Assembly (NCBI RefSeq): GCF_016093545.1
Contig: NZ_JADKYX010000003.1
Span: 1 to 64,000 of the forward strand
Length of the DNA stretch: 64,000 nt
Origin: Massilia rhizosphaerae
Lineage (GTDB): Bacteria; Pseudomonadota; Gammaproteobacteria; Burkholderiales; Burkholderiaceae_D
Reading direction: 5' to 3'
The position numbers and the translations under genes are program-made. Positions within the stretch are counted from its first letter, which is position 1. Every line of letters begins with the position of its first letter. Below are positions 53,951-62,560 of this stretch, in pieces. The notes below the pieces were generated by a model. It was not told where the DNA came from and ran no database searches. It was given only the letters and a program-made list of their open reading frames with translations.

Positions 53951-56230
53951 GTGATCAAGGCCTTGCGCTACGCCCTCGTGATCGGCAGCGCGATCGCCTC
54001 CATCCTGCTGTTCCTGCTCGCGTCCGCGTCCAGCAATACCGGCTTCTTCGCCCACGACTTCACCTGGCTGCTGGGCCTGATCCTCGGCGTGGCCGGCGCG
54101 CTGTTCATCCTCGTGCTGGTCGCGTTCTGGCGCCTGTATTCGCGCTACAAGGCGGGCAAGTTCGGCTCGCGCCTGATGGTCCGGCTGATGATGCTGTTCG
54201 GCGGCATCGGCATCCTGCCCGGGCTCGTCGTCTTCATGGTCTCCGTGCAGTTCGTGTCGCACTCGATCGAGTCCTGGTTCGACGTCAAGATCGAGGCCGC
54301 GCTCGACTCCGGCCTGAACCTGTCGCGCGCCGCCCTCGACGAAGCGCTGGCCGACCTGAACGCCAACGCCGGCACCGTCGCCGCCACCTTGGCGGGGCAG
54401 GGCGAACGGGAGGCCCAGGCCATCCTCGCGCGCGCGCTCGACGACGACGACATGGAGAGCGCGCTGCTGCTCGACGCCGGCGGCAAGCCCGTCGCCAGCG
54501 CCACCGAGAACCGCCGTCCCGTGCAGGCCGCCGACCTGCCCACGCCGCAGATGCTCAAGCAGGCCGCGATGCCGGGCGGTTATGCGCGGCCGGAAGGCGG
54601 CATCGACGACGACTTCCGCGATGCGCACGACGAGGAGACCACGGCCCTCGACGCCGCCACCGGCCTGCGCCTGCGCGTGGTGGTGGCCGTGCCGGAACCG
54701 CCCGGCATGGCGCCGCGCTACCTGCAGCTGACGCAGGCCGTGCCCGTCAACCTGGCGTCGAACGCCACCGTGGTCCGTACCGCCTACCGCGAATACCAGG
54801 AGCGCTTCGCCGCCCGCACGGGCCTGCGCAAGATGTACATCGGCACGCTGATCCTGACCCTGCTGCTGGCGATCTTTTCCGCCATCGGCGCCTCGTTCTT
54901 CATCGCCGGCAACCTGGCCCAGCCGCTGCTGATGCTGGCCGAGGGCACGCGCGCGGTGGCCGAGGGCGACCTGTCGCCGCGGCCCATCGTCGAGACCAAC
55001 GACGAACTGGGCACGCTCACCCAATCGTTCAATGCGATGACGGGCCAGCTGTTCGAGGCGCGCTCCGCCGTCGAACGCAACCGCGCCGCGCTGGAAAGCG
55101 CCAAGGCCCACCTGGAGTCCGTGCTCGCCAATATGTCGGCCGGCGTGATCGTGATGGACGCCGACGGCGTCGTCGTCAACTCCAACGACGCCGTGCACCG
55201 CATCCTGCAGGTCGACGTGGCGTCGCTGGCCGGCCGTCCGCTCGACACGATCGAGGGCCTGGAAGTCTTTGCCGGCGCCGTCACGCGGGCCTTTTCGGCG
55301 CAGAGTGCGCAGTCGGCCGCGGGCCGCCGGCGCGCGCACTGGCAGCAGCAGATCGAGATCCCGCGCCGCCCCGGCAGCGGCGAGGACCACGACATCACGC
55401 TGCTCGCGCGCGGCTCGCGCCTGCCGGTGGGGGCGGGCAGCGGCTTCATCGTCGTGTTCGACGACATCTCCGACGTGATCTCGGCCCAGCGCTCCGTGGC
55501 CTGGGGCGAAGTCGCGCGCCGCCTCGCGCACGAGATCAAGAACCCGCTCACGCCGATCCAGCTGTCGGCCGAGCGCCTGCAGATGAAGCTGATCGACCGC
55601 GTCGACCCCGACGCCGCGGTCCTGTTGAACAAGGCCACCGACACCATCGTCAGCCAGGTCTCGGCGATGAAGCGCATGGTCGACGATTTCCGCGACTATG
55701 CGAAGACGCCGCCGGCCGTGCTGTCGCCGCTCGATCTGAACGACCTGATCGAAGAAATCCTGAACCTGTATTTATCCGAGGACGACTCGGACGTGATCCA
55801 TCCGTCGCTGCAGCCGGGCCTGCCGCGCGTGATGGGCGACCCGACCCAGCTGCGCCAGGTGATCCACAACCTGCTGCAGAACGCGCAGGACGCGCTGGCC
55901 GACCGCACGAACCAGGACGACCCGCCGCGCATCGACGTCGTGACCGAGACCATCCACTACGTCGGCGCGGACGGGGGCTCGGGCACCGCGGTGCGCCTGG
56001 CGATCGTCGACAACGGTCCCGGATTCGCGCCGAAGATCCTGTCGCGCGCGTTCGAACCGTACGTCACGTCGAAGGCGCGGGGCACGGGACTGGGCCTGCC
56101 GATGGTCAAAAAGATCATCGACGAACATGGCGGCCGGATCGACGTCGCCAACCGCGTCGACGGAACTGGCGCTTCGGTATCGATTTTGCTGTTAAAGTTA
56201 GCGCCAGAGGCGAACTTGGCCGAAGCGTGA
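53951..56230 (+). CDS. ntrY: NtrY-like sensor histidine kinase
   Basis: This 759-aa membrane kinase has two N-terminal helices (about 8-55), a further helix near 85, a periplasmic region to about 290, a transmembrane helix (about 297-318) and a HAMP domain. A PAS domain (about 380-510) precedes the kinase core. The H-box is RLAHEIKNPLTPIQ, with His527, and ATP lid motifs are IVDNGPGFAP and GTGLGLPMVKKI. The start is GTG 53951. It should phosphorylate the response regulator encoded 88 bp downstream. Confidence 0.9.
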   Translation: MIKALRYALVIGSAIASILLFLLASASSNTGFFAHDFTWLLGLILGVAGALFILVLVAFWRLYSRYKAGKFGSRLMVRLMMLFGGIGILPGLVVFMVSVQFVSHSIESWFDVKIEAALDSGLNLSRAALDEALADLNANAGTVAATLAGQGEREAQAILARALDDDDMESALLLDAGGKPVASATENRRPVQAADLPTPQMLKQAAMPGGYARPEGGIDDDFRDAHDEETTALDAATGLRLRVVVAVPEPPGMAPRYLQLTQAVPVNLASNATVVRTAYREYQERFAARTGLRKMYIGTLILTLLLAIFSAIGASFFIAGNLAQPLLMLAEGTRAVAEGDLSPRPIVETNDELGTLTQSFNAMTGQLFEARSAVERNRAALESAKAHLESVLANMSAGVIVMDADGVVVNSNDAVHRILQVDVASLAGRPLDTIEGLEVFAGAVTRAFSAQSAQSAAGRRRAHWQQQIEIPRRPGSGEDHDITLLARGSRLPVGAGSGFIVVFDDISDVISAQRSVAWGEVARRLAHEIKNPLTPIQLSAERLQMKLIDRVDPDAAVLLNKATDTIVSQVSAMKRMVDDFRDYAKTPPAVLSPLDLNDLIEEILNLYLSEDDSDVIHPSLQPGLPRVMGDPTQLRQVIHNLLQNAQDALADRTNQDDPPRIDVVTETIHYVGADGGSGTAVRLAIVDNGPGFAPKILSRAFEPYVTSKARGTGLGLPMVKKIIDEHGGRIDVANRVDGTGASVSILLLKLAPEANLAEA

Positions 56231-56318
56231 ATCGCGCATAGAATCTTGGCTGTGGGAGGCGCGCGGCGGTGGTACTTCGCGGCGTCTCATGGAGAGAGAT
56301 CAAAAAAGGCATAACAAG

Positions 56319-57071
56319 ATGGCGAACATACTCGTAGTTGACGATGAAATGGGCATCCGTGAGCTGCTCTCGGAAATCCTTGGCGACGAGGGACACGCGG
56401 TCCAGCTGGCGGAAAACGCGCAGCAGGCCCGCAACGCGCGCCAGCAGGGCGCTCCCGACCTGGTGCTGCTCGACATCTGGATGCCCGATACCGACGGCGT
56501 CACGCTGCTCAAGGAGTGGCAGCGCGACGGCCTGTTGACCATGCCGGTCATCATGATGTCCGGCCACGCCACCATCGACACCGCCGTGGAAGCGACCCGC
56601 ATCGGCGCCCTGAACTTCCTGGAAAAGCCGATCGCCCTGCAAAAACTGCTGAAAGCCGTGCAGCAGGGCCTGCAGCGCGGCCAGGAAGTGGCGCGCGCGC
56701 CGGCCATCGCGCCGCGTCCGATGGTCGCCGCGGCATCCGTCTCGGCCCCCGTGCCGGAGCCCAGCGCCGCCGCGCAACCCATGTACGCGCCGCAGCCGCA
56801 GGGCGGGCCGATGGGCGCGTCGATGGGCATGGCCCGCCCCGTCAGCAACGGCGAGGCGCACGCGCACGGCTACACGCTGTCCTTCGACCTGCCGCTGCGC
56901 GAGGCGCGCGACGCCTTCGAGCGCATGTACTTCGAGCACCACCTGGGTCGCGAAGGCGGTTCCATGACGCGCGTGGCCGAAAAGACGGGCCTGGAACGTA
57001 CCCACCTGTACCGCAAGCTCAAGCAGCTCGGCGTCGAACCGGGCAAGCTCGGCAAGAAGAGTGCACAGTGA
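56319..57071 (+). CDS. ntrX: NtrX-like response regulator without AAA+ domain
   Basis: This 250-aa regulator has a receiver domain (1-118) with phospho-acceptor Asp52 in LLDIWMPDTDG, Ser81 and Lys103. A Pro/Ala-rich linker (about 120-185) leads to a C-terminal Fis-type helix-turn-helix (about 200-245, SMTRVAEKTGLERTHLYRKL). The sigma-54 AAA+ ATPase domain of classical NtrX is absent, so it should act as a simple DNA-binding regulator, like the RegA/ActR group. The start at 56319 gives MANILVVDDE; ATG 56289 is an alternative. Confidence 0.88.
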   Translation: MANILVVDDEMGIRELLSEILGDEGHAVQLAENAQQARNARQQGAPDLVLLDIWMPDTDGVTLLKEWQRDGLLTMPVIMMSGHATIDTAVEATRIGALNFLEKPIALQKLLKAVQQGLQRGQEVARAPAIAPRPMVAAASVSAPVPEPSAAAQPMYAPQPQGGPMGASMGMARPVSNGEAHAHGYTLSFDLPLREARDAFERMYFEHHLGREGGSMTRVAEKTGLERTHLYRKLKQLGVEPGKLGKKSAQ

Positions 57072-57465
57072 TCCCGGCGGCGCGGCGGGTGCGGGCGACG
57101 CCCGCACCGCGCTGACCCTCGTCACCGGCCCCAGCGCCGGGTTGCGTGAAGCGGCGATCGCCGCCCACCTTTCCGATTCGCATGAAACCGGCGCGCAGGC
57201 CATCATCCTCGAAGGCCTCGCGTCCGGACTTTCCCCGCTCGCCGACTTGCCACCCGACCAGACCGTTGCGCGAATCGCGCCCGGATGCCTGTGCTGCACC
57301 GGAAATCTGGTTTTGCGTGTAACATTGAATCGCCTGCTGCGCCAGCGACCCCGCCGGATCTTCGTCGGCGTCGCCGACAGCGGGCATCTTGATCAGTTGC
57401 GATCGTGGTTGCAGTCCGAGCCATACGATCAGCTGTTACGGCTGACTTCCGACCTGAAGGCCTGA
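57061..57465 (+). CDS. Small CobW-like protein with degenerate P-loop
   Basis: This 134-aa protein, from GTG 57061, overlaps the ntrX end by 11 bp. The centre APGCLCCTGNLVLRVTLNRLL resembles the CxCC metal-binding motif region of COG0523 (CobW) P-loop GTPases. The N-terminal LVTGPSAGLREAAI aligns with where the P-loop should be but lacks GKT. It is less than half the CobW length, with no GTP-specificity or C-terminal domain visible. It may be a reduced metal-binding relative. It appears to be co-transcribed with ntrYX. Confidence 0.6.
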   Translation: MHSDPGGAAGAGDARTALTLVTGPSAGLREAAIAAHLSDSHETGAQAIILEGLASGLSPLADLPPDQTVARIAPGCLCCTGNLVLRVTLNRLLRQRPRRIFVGVADSGHLDQLRSWLQSEPYDQLLRLTSDLKA

Positions 57466-57638
57466 ATCTTCCGCAGCGTGTTGATGTAAATCGTAACAAG
57501 TTGTAGAGGTTCTTGAATTCGGTTCCAGTGGCCCCACCTCTTCATTGAAGGGGAAAGAACGTGGAAAGGCTGTGCACAATGCGCCGTCCGCCGCCGGGCG
57601 GCAGCCTTGCACCCATCTGATCGAGTGAAGGAGTCATC

Positions 57639-57896
57639 ATGAACATGATCTATAACAGCGAGCAGTACAGCGTTGTCGAATTTGGCGTCGATCACAACCT
57701 CGAAGCCCTGCGCTTCGGCGGCTACGAGATCGTCGACAAATCCGGCCGGCGCGAGGCTTTCATCGGCGGCAAACTGGCGCAAGCGTTCCGGCGTGACGTC
57801 AACAACCTGATCGCGAGCGAACCGACCATGGAGGAAATCGACGATTTCCTGGGCTCCTACGATACCCTCATGAGCCAACCGGTCGTCCTGCACTGA
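57639..57896 (+). CDS. DUF3567-family protein
   Basis: This 85-aa acidic cytoplasmic protein is of a betaproteobacteria-specific family: MNMIYNSEQYSVVEFG, then GGYEIVDKSGRREAFIGGKLA and a C-terminal helix-rich part. Function unknown. A good ribosome site, GAAGGAG, precedes the ATG. It stands alone, with 170 bp of non-coding DNA upstream. Confidence 0.88.
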   Translation: MNMIYNSEQYSVVEFGVDHNLEALRFGGYEIVDKSGRREAFIGGKLAQAFRRDVNNLIASEPTMEEIDDFLGSYDTLMSQPVVLH

Positions 57897-57905
57897 TCTT
57901 TCCCC

Positions 57906-57926
57906 GGCCGGACAGCCTGTCCGGCC
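57906..57926. terminator. Perfect GC hairpin after the DUF3567 gene
   Basis: GGCCGGACA, loop GCC, TGTCCGGCC: a 9-bp perfect stem, 9 bp after the stop. No T-run follows on the plus strand, so it may act only with other factors or as a transcript stabiliser. Confidence 0.45.
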
Positions 57927-58033
57927 AGCGCGCCTGCGTGACGCGGCCCCGTTCCGGGCTGGCGACGCAGGGCCCCCATCCTTCCCGCATTTCCAGGCAC
58001 ATCTCATGGTAAGGTTCATGGTAAGCTTGACCC

Positions 58034-58801
58034 ATGTGTCAGCTTCTTGCCATGAATTGCAATGTCCCCACCGACATTGTCTTCAGTTTCACGGGCTTCG
58101 CTCACCGCGGCGGACGCACCGACACGCACCATGACGGCTGGGGCATCGCCTTCTTCGAGGGCGCCGGCGTGCGCCATTTCGTCGATCACCAGGCCGCCGT
58201 CGCGTCGCCGATCGCCGAGCTGATCAAGCATTACCCGATCAAGTCGCTGAACGTCATCGCCCACATCCGCAAGGCCACGCAGGGCCGGGTGGCGCTGGAA
58301 AACTGTCATCCGTTCGTGCGCGAGATGTGGGGCCGCTACTGGGTCTTCGCCCACAACGGCGACCTCAAGGCGTTCGACCCCGTCCTCGACGGGCCTTACC
58401 GTCCGGTCGGCAGCACCGACAGCGAACGCGCGTTCTGCTTCCTGCTGCAGCAATTGCGCGACCGTTTCGGCGACCACCCTCCCGCCATGCCCGTGCTGCG
58501 CGCCGCGATCGCCGACCTCGTCGCCGTCATCGCCCGCCACGGCACGTTCAACATGATGCTGTCGGACGGCACGGCGCTGTTCGCGCATTGCTCGACGAAG
58601 CTGTGCTACGTCGTGCGCCAGTATCCGTTCGCCGCCGCCTGCCTCGCCGACGAAGACCTGTCCGTCGACTTTTCCCAGGTGACGACGCCCAACGACCGCG
58701 TCGCCATCATCGTGACGACCCCGCTGACGACCAACGAGACGTGGACGGATTTTGCGCCGGGCGAACTGAAAGTCTTCGTGGACGGCCTGCCGCAGCCGTG
58801 A
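58034..58801 (+). CDS. Class II glutamine amidotransferase (YafJ-like)
   Basis: This 255-aa Ntn-hydrolase has an N-terminal catalytic Cys2 after Met removal (MCQLLAMNCN). Further motifs are HRGGRTDTHHDGWGIAFFE, HIRKATQGRVALENCHPF and FAHNGDL, the glutamine-site features of the GATase_6 group. YafJ relatives are predicted amidotransferases of unsettled substrate. Just upstream is a tandem 12-bp repeat (58004-58027) carrying two out-of-frame ATGs. Confidence 0.88.
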   Translation: MCQLLAMNCNVPTDIVFSFTGFAHRGGRTDTHHDGWGIAFFEGAGVRHFVDHQAAVASPIAELIKHYPIKSLNVIAHIRKATQGRVALENCHPFVREMWGRYWVFAHNGDLKAFDPVLDGPYRPVGSTDSERAFCFLLQQLRDRFGDHPPAMPVLRAAIADLVAVIARHGTFNMMLSDGTALFAHCSTKLCYVVRQYPFAAACLADEDLSVDFSQVTTPNDRVAIIVTTPLTTNETWTDFAPGELKVFVDGLPQP

Positions 58802-58890
58802 GAAGTTTTTACAAGAAATCATTTTCAAATAGTCACCAAGCGGCCGAATGCGTTAAAGTAAGCACGTTCCATTGCTAGACAGAGTCCGTG

Positions 58891-60171
58891 ATGACCGATA
58901 CCGCCGCGAGCCTGGACCACGCGAACTACCCCTTGCGCGTGCGTGACTTCTATTTGGGGCGCCAGCCGGTGCTCGACCGCAACCAGGCCTTGTACGGCTA
59001 CGAGCTCCTGTTCCGCAGCGCGCGCCAGGGCGAGGCCGACGAGACCGGCCTGTCCGCGACGGCCGCCGTGATCGCCCATGCGGCCCAGCTGGGGCTCGCG
59101 CGCGCGATCGGCGACGCCGCCTGCTTCCTGAACGTGGACGCCGAAGTCCTCGCCAGCGACATCTTCGCTTTCCTGCCGCGCGACCGCACGGTGCTCGAGA
59201 TCGTGTCGTCCGTCGTGCCCGACGACGCCCTGCTGGCGCGCATGCGCGAACTCGCGGGCCACGGTTTTCGCTTCGCGCTGGACGGCATCGAGGGCGACAG
59301 CCTGCGCCTGCAGCGCCTGCTGCCGCTGGCCGGCTTCGTCAAGCTGGACCTGCGCAGCGTGCCCCCGACGCAGCTGCCGAACCTCGTGCGCCGGCTGCAC
59401 GGCATGGAAAAGACCGTGGTCGCGGAAAAGGTCGAGACGGAGGGCGCCTACCAGGCCGCCATGGACCTCGGCTTCGATTACTTCCAGGGCTATTATTTCG
59501 CGCGCCCGTCCGTGCTGGGCGGCCGCAAGCTGTCGCCGTCGCAGCTGGCCGTGGTCGACCTGATGAACCTCGTGATGTCGGACGCGGACAATACCGACAT
59601 CGAACGCACCGTCAAGCGCGACGTGACGCTCGCGCTGAACCTGCTGCGCCTCGTGAACACGCCGGCCGTGGGCGCGGCCCAGCGCATCGATTCCGTCAGC
59701 CAGGCACTGCTCGTGCTGGGCCGGCGCCAGCTGCAGCGCTGGCTGCAGATCATGCTGTACGCCGAACCGGCGACGCGCGGCCACAACCAGACGCCCTTGC
59801 TGATGCTGGCCACGACGCGCGGCCGCCTGATGGAATTGCTGGCCCAGCGCCTGCGCCCCGGCCAGCGCGCGGTGGCGGACGTCGCCTTCACGGTCGGCAT
59901 CATGTCGCTGATGGATGCCCTGTTCGGCATTCCGATGGCCGACATCGTCGAGCAGGTCCCCGTCAGCGACGACGTGCGCCAGGCCCTCATCGGCCGCGCC
60001 GGCTTCTTCGGCGAGCTGCTCAAGCTGTCCGAGAGCATCGAGCAGGCCGACGAGGGCACGGAACTCGTGCTGCCCACGCTGAAGGAATTGCAGATCTCGG
60101 GCGACGACATGATCGAGCTGGAGATGTCGGCATTCCAATGGAGCGATTCCGTCGTCCGCTACGCCATCTGA
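58891..60171 (+). CDS. EAL–HDOD domain signalling protein (YuxH-like)
   Basis: This 426-aa protein has an N-terminal EAL-like domain (about 12-210) and a C-terminal HDOD domain (about 215-405). Several c-di-GMP phosphodiesterase residues are altered. The ExLLR site is YELLFRS, the second glutamate motif reads LEIVSS rather than LEITE, and DDFG reads LDGIEG; EKVET and QGYYFARP remain. It is likely a c-di-GMP-binding or protein-interaction protein rather than an active enzyme. The start is ATG 58891, with an in-frame GTG one codon earlier. Confidence 0.87.
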   Translation: MTDTAASLDHANYPLRVRDFYLGRQPVLDRNQALYGYELLFRSARQGEADETGLSATAAVIAHAAQLGLARAIGDAACFLNVDAEVLASDIFAFLPRDRTVLEIVSSVVPDDALLARMRELAGHGFRFALDGIEGDSLRLQRLLPLAGFVKLDLRSVPPTQLPNLVRRLHGMEKTVVAEKVETEGAYQAAMDLGFDYFQGYYFARPSVLGGRKLSPSQLAVVDLMNLVMSDADNTDIERTVKRDVTLALNLLRLVNTPAVGAAQRIDSVSQALLVLGRRQLQRWLQIMLYAEPATRGHNQTPLLMLATTRGRLMELLAQRLRPGQRAVADVAFTVGIMSLMDALFGIPMADIVEQVPVSDDVRQALIGRAGFFGELLKLSESIEQADEGTELVLPTLKELQISGDDMIELEMSAFQWSDSVVRYAI

Positions 60172-60172
60172 A

Positions 60173-60291
60173 GGGGGCTCGCCTGACCAGCTGCGCGTTG
60201 CAGCTGCGGTCTGCGATGCTCGCCGTACGCGAGTACGGCTGCGCTTCTCGACCGCATCTGCCGCCGCTCGCTATGGTCATGCGATGCCCCC
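60173..60291. repeat. 119-bp imperfect palindrome (intergenic repeat)
   Basis: Nested inverted arms are centred near 60230. GGGGGC (60173-60178) faces GCCCCC (60286-60291), TGACCA (60184-60189) faces TGGTCA (60274-60279), TGCGGTC (60205-60211) faces GACCGCA (60250-60256) and GCCGTAC (60222-60228) faces GTACGGC (60233-60239). It fills most of the gap between the EAL–HDOD gene and the ABC exporter, with no gene inside. It looks like a dispersed intergenic repeat and may also end upstream transcription. Confidence 0.6.
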
Positions 60292-60331
60292 GATACGTTC
60301 CGTGTCTTCTATTTTTTTAAAGAGGGGACTC

Positions 60332-61270
60332 ATGTCGGTGTTGTTGCGTGTTGAAGGACTGATCAAATCGTACGGCACCCGCCGCGCCGTGGATGGCGTG
60401 TCGTTCCAGGTGCTGGCCGGCCAGACCGTCGGCCTGCTCGGGCCGAACGGGGCGGGCAAGTCGACCATCGTTTCCATGGTGTGCGGGCTGCTCCGGCCCG
60501 ACGCCGGCCAGGTGCTGCTGGACGGCCAGTCCGTCACGACGGGCGCGGCAAGCGTCAAGCGCCGCATCGGCCTCGTGCCGCAGGACCTCGCGCTGTACGA
60601 GGATCTGTCGGCGCACGAGAACCTGCGCCTGTTCGGCGCCCTGTACGGCCTCAAGGGCCAGGCGCTGAACGAGCGCATCGCACGCGTGCTGGGCCTCGTG
60701 AACCTCGTCGACCGCGCACGCGACAAGCCGGCCACGTTCTCCGGCGGGATGAAGCGCCGGCTGAACATCGCGGCCGCGCTGCTGCACGATCCGGACCTGC
60801 TGATCCTCGACGAGCCCACGGTCGGCGTCGACCCGCAGAGCCGCAACGCCATCTTCGACACGCTCGAAGCGCTGCAGGCGCAGGGCCGCGCGCTGATCTA
60901 CACGAGCCATTACATGGAAGAGGTGGAGCGCCTGGCCGACCATATCGTCATCATCGACCACGGCAAGGTACTGGCCGACGACAGCCCGGCCGCGCTGCAC
61001 CGCAAGCTCGCCGCGAAGGCCTTGCTGCGCGTGGAACTGGCGGAACCGGCGGGCCCCGTCCTGCTCGACGCGCTGCGGTCGCAGGCCGGCGTGACGGCCC
61101 TCGCGAGCGCGGGCGCGGCCCTCGACATCGGCCTGACGGACAACGCCGACGCCGTGCCGCTGCTCGGCTGGCTGCAAGGACAGGGCCAGCGCCCGGTGCA
61201 CTTCGCGACCGCGCGCGCCAGCCTCGAAGACATCTTCCTCGACCTGACCGGCCGCACGCTGCGCGACTGA
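60332..61270 (+). CDS. ABC-2 type exporter, ATP-binding protein
   Basis: This 312-aa ATPase has Walker A GPNGAGKSTI, signature TFSGGMKRRLNIA and Walker B LLILDEPTVGVD, with an H-loop in ALIYTSHYMEE. The C-terminal about 80 residues are the extension typical of drug- and lipid-exporting ABC-2 ATPases. ATG 60332 follows AGAGGGG; the frame is open to 60284. It pairs with the permease gene 4 nt downstream. Confidence 0.93.
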   Translation: MSVLLRVEGLIKSYGTRRAVDGVSFQVLAGQTVGLLGPNGAGKSTIVSMVCGLLRPDAGQVLLDGQSVTTGAASVKRRIGLVPQDLALYEDLSAHENLRLFGALYGLKGQALNERIARVLGLVNLVDRARDKPATFSGGMKRRLNIAAALLHDPDLLILDEPTVGVDPQSRNAIFDTLEALQAQGRALIYTSHYMEEVERLADHIVIIDHGKVLADDSPAALHRKLAAKALLRVELAEPAGPVLLDALRSQAGVTALASAGAALDIGLTDNADAVPLLGWLQGQGQRPVHFATARASLEDIFLDLTGRTLRD

Positions 61271-61274
61271 GCCG

Positions 61275-62555
61275 ATGAACACGACCGCCTTTTTCGCCCT
61301 GGTCCGCAAGGACCTCATCCTCTACATCTCCGACAGGCGCGCGCTGCTGATGCACCTCGTGCTGCCCATCGTGATCGCCGCGTTCTTCGGTTCCGTGTTC
61401 GGCGGCGGCAGCGCAAAGGGCGGCGGCATCGACGTGGCCCTCGTCCAGCAGGACACGAGCGACGCCGGCAACCGCATCGCGGCGGGCCTTGCGGCCGACC
61501 CGAACCTGCACGTGACGCCGATGGACCTGGCGCACGCCAGGGACGCCGTGCGCAAGGGCAGCCAGGCCGTCGCCATCGTGCTGCCGGCCGGCTTTGCCGA
61601 GGCGGCCGGCACCGCCATGTTCTCGAACCAGGACAAGCCGGCCATCGGCCTGCTGTACGACCCGTCGCAACCGGCCGTGCTGGCGATGGTGAAAGGCATG
61701 CTGACGCAGCAGGTGATGCAGGTCGTGAGCAGCGAGATGTTCGGCGGGCCGATGGGCAGGAAGCTCACCGACCGCAGCCTGCAGCGGCTCGACGCGGAGC
61801 ACGTCGACGATCCGGCGCTGCGCGACATGCTCGTCGCGGTGCGCAAGTACGAAGCGCAGCCGCGCAAGGAGAACACGGGCGGCGATGCACCGCATGGCCT
61901 GGCGATGCCGTTCACGACGCACGACGAGGGCCTCGCGAGCGGCCCCGTCGCCCAGGGCTACAACCCGTACGCGCACTCGTTCGCGGGCATGGGCGTGCAG
62001 TTCATCCTGTTCATGGGCGTGAACATGGGGATCGGCATGCTGCTGACGCGCCGCAGCGGCGTGTGGGACCGCCTGCTCGCCGCGCCCGTCACGCTGACCC
62101 AGGTGGTGCTGGCGCGCGGCGTCTCGGCGGCCATCATCGCCTTCTGCCTCTTGTGCGCCATCTTCGTCGTGGCGGCGCTGGGGTTCCACGTGCAGGTGAG
62201 CAGCGTGCCGGGCTTCATCCTCATGGCGGCCGGCTTCGGCGCGCTCACGGCCGCCTTCGGCCTGCTCATCGCGGCGTTCGGCAAGACGCCGGAAGCGGCG
62301 CGCGGCATCGCGATGTTCGCGACCTTGATCCTCGTGATGCTGGGCGGAGCCTGGGTGCCGTCGTTCATGTTCCCCGCCTGGGTGCAGCAGGTGACGCTCG
62401 TCGTGCCCACGCGCTGGGCCATCGCGGGCCTGGATGACGTGACGTGGCGCGGCCTGGGGCTGCCGGCGGCGCTGCCCGCCGTGGCCGTGCTGCTCGGGTT
62501 TGCGCTGCTCTTCACCGTCGCCGCCGTGTGGCGGTTCCGGCGTGAGCAGGCTTGA
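61275..62555 (+). CDS. ABC-2 type exporter permease
   Basis: This 426-aa membrane protein has the ABC2_membrane_3 layout: one N-terminal helix (about 20-42, LLMHLVLPIVIAAFFGSVFG), a large extracytoplasmic domain (about 45-235), then five C-terminal helices with MGVNMGIGMLLTRRSGVWDRLL. The substrate is unknown. A second, detached copy of its last codons (frame LFTAAVWRFRREQP) lies at 62588-62632 beyond a hairpin, so the 3' end has been rearranged. Confidence 0.92.
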   Translation: MNTTAFFALVRKDLILYISDRRALLMHLVLPIVIAAFFGSVFGGGSAKGGGIDVALVQQDTSDAGNRIAAGLAADPNLHVTPMDLAHARDAVRKGSQAVAIVLPAGFAEAAGTAMFSNQDKPAIGLLYDPSQPAVLAMVKGMLTQQVMQVVSSEMFGGPMGRKLTDRSLQRLDAEHVDDPALRDMLVAVRKYEAQPRKENTGGDAPHGLAMPFTTHDEGLASGPVAQGYNPYAHSFAGMGVQFILFMGVNMGIGMLLTRRSGVWDRLLAAPVTLTQVVLARGVSAAIIAFCLLCAIFVVAALGFHVQVSSVPGFILMAAGFGALTAAFGLLIAAFGKTPEAARGIAMFATLILVMLGGAWVPSFMFPAWVQQVTLVVPTRWAIAGLDDVTWRGLGLPAALPAVAVLLGFALLFTVAAVWRFRREQA

Positions 62556-62560
62556 TGCGT

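Noticed and set aside
58004..58027. Tandem 12-bp repeat TCATGGTAAGGT/TCATGGTAAGCT as a regulatory element
   Set aside because: It has only two copies just before the amidotransferase start and offers out-of-frame ATGs. It could be a simple slippage duplication, so no function is claimed.
60332..62555. The ABC-2 pair as an antibiotic or nodulation exporter
   Set aside because: The ATPase and permease motifs are generic to the ABC-2 group, and no neighbouring biosynthetic genes point to a substrate.
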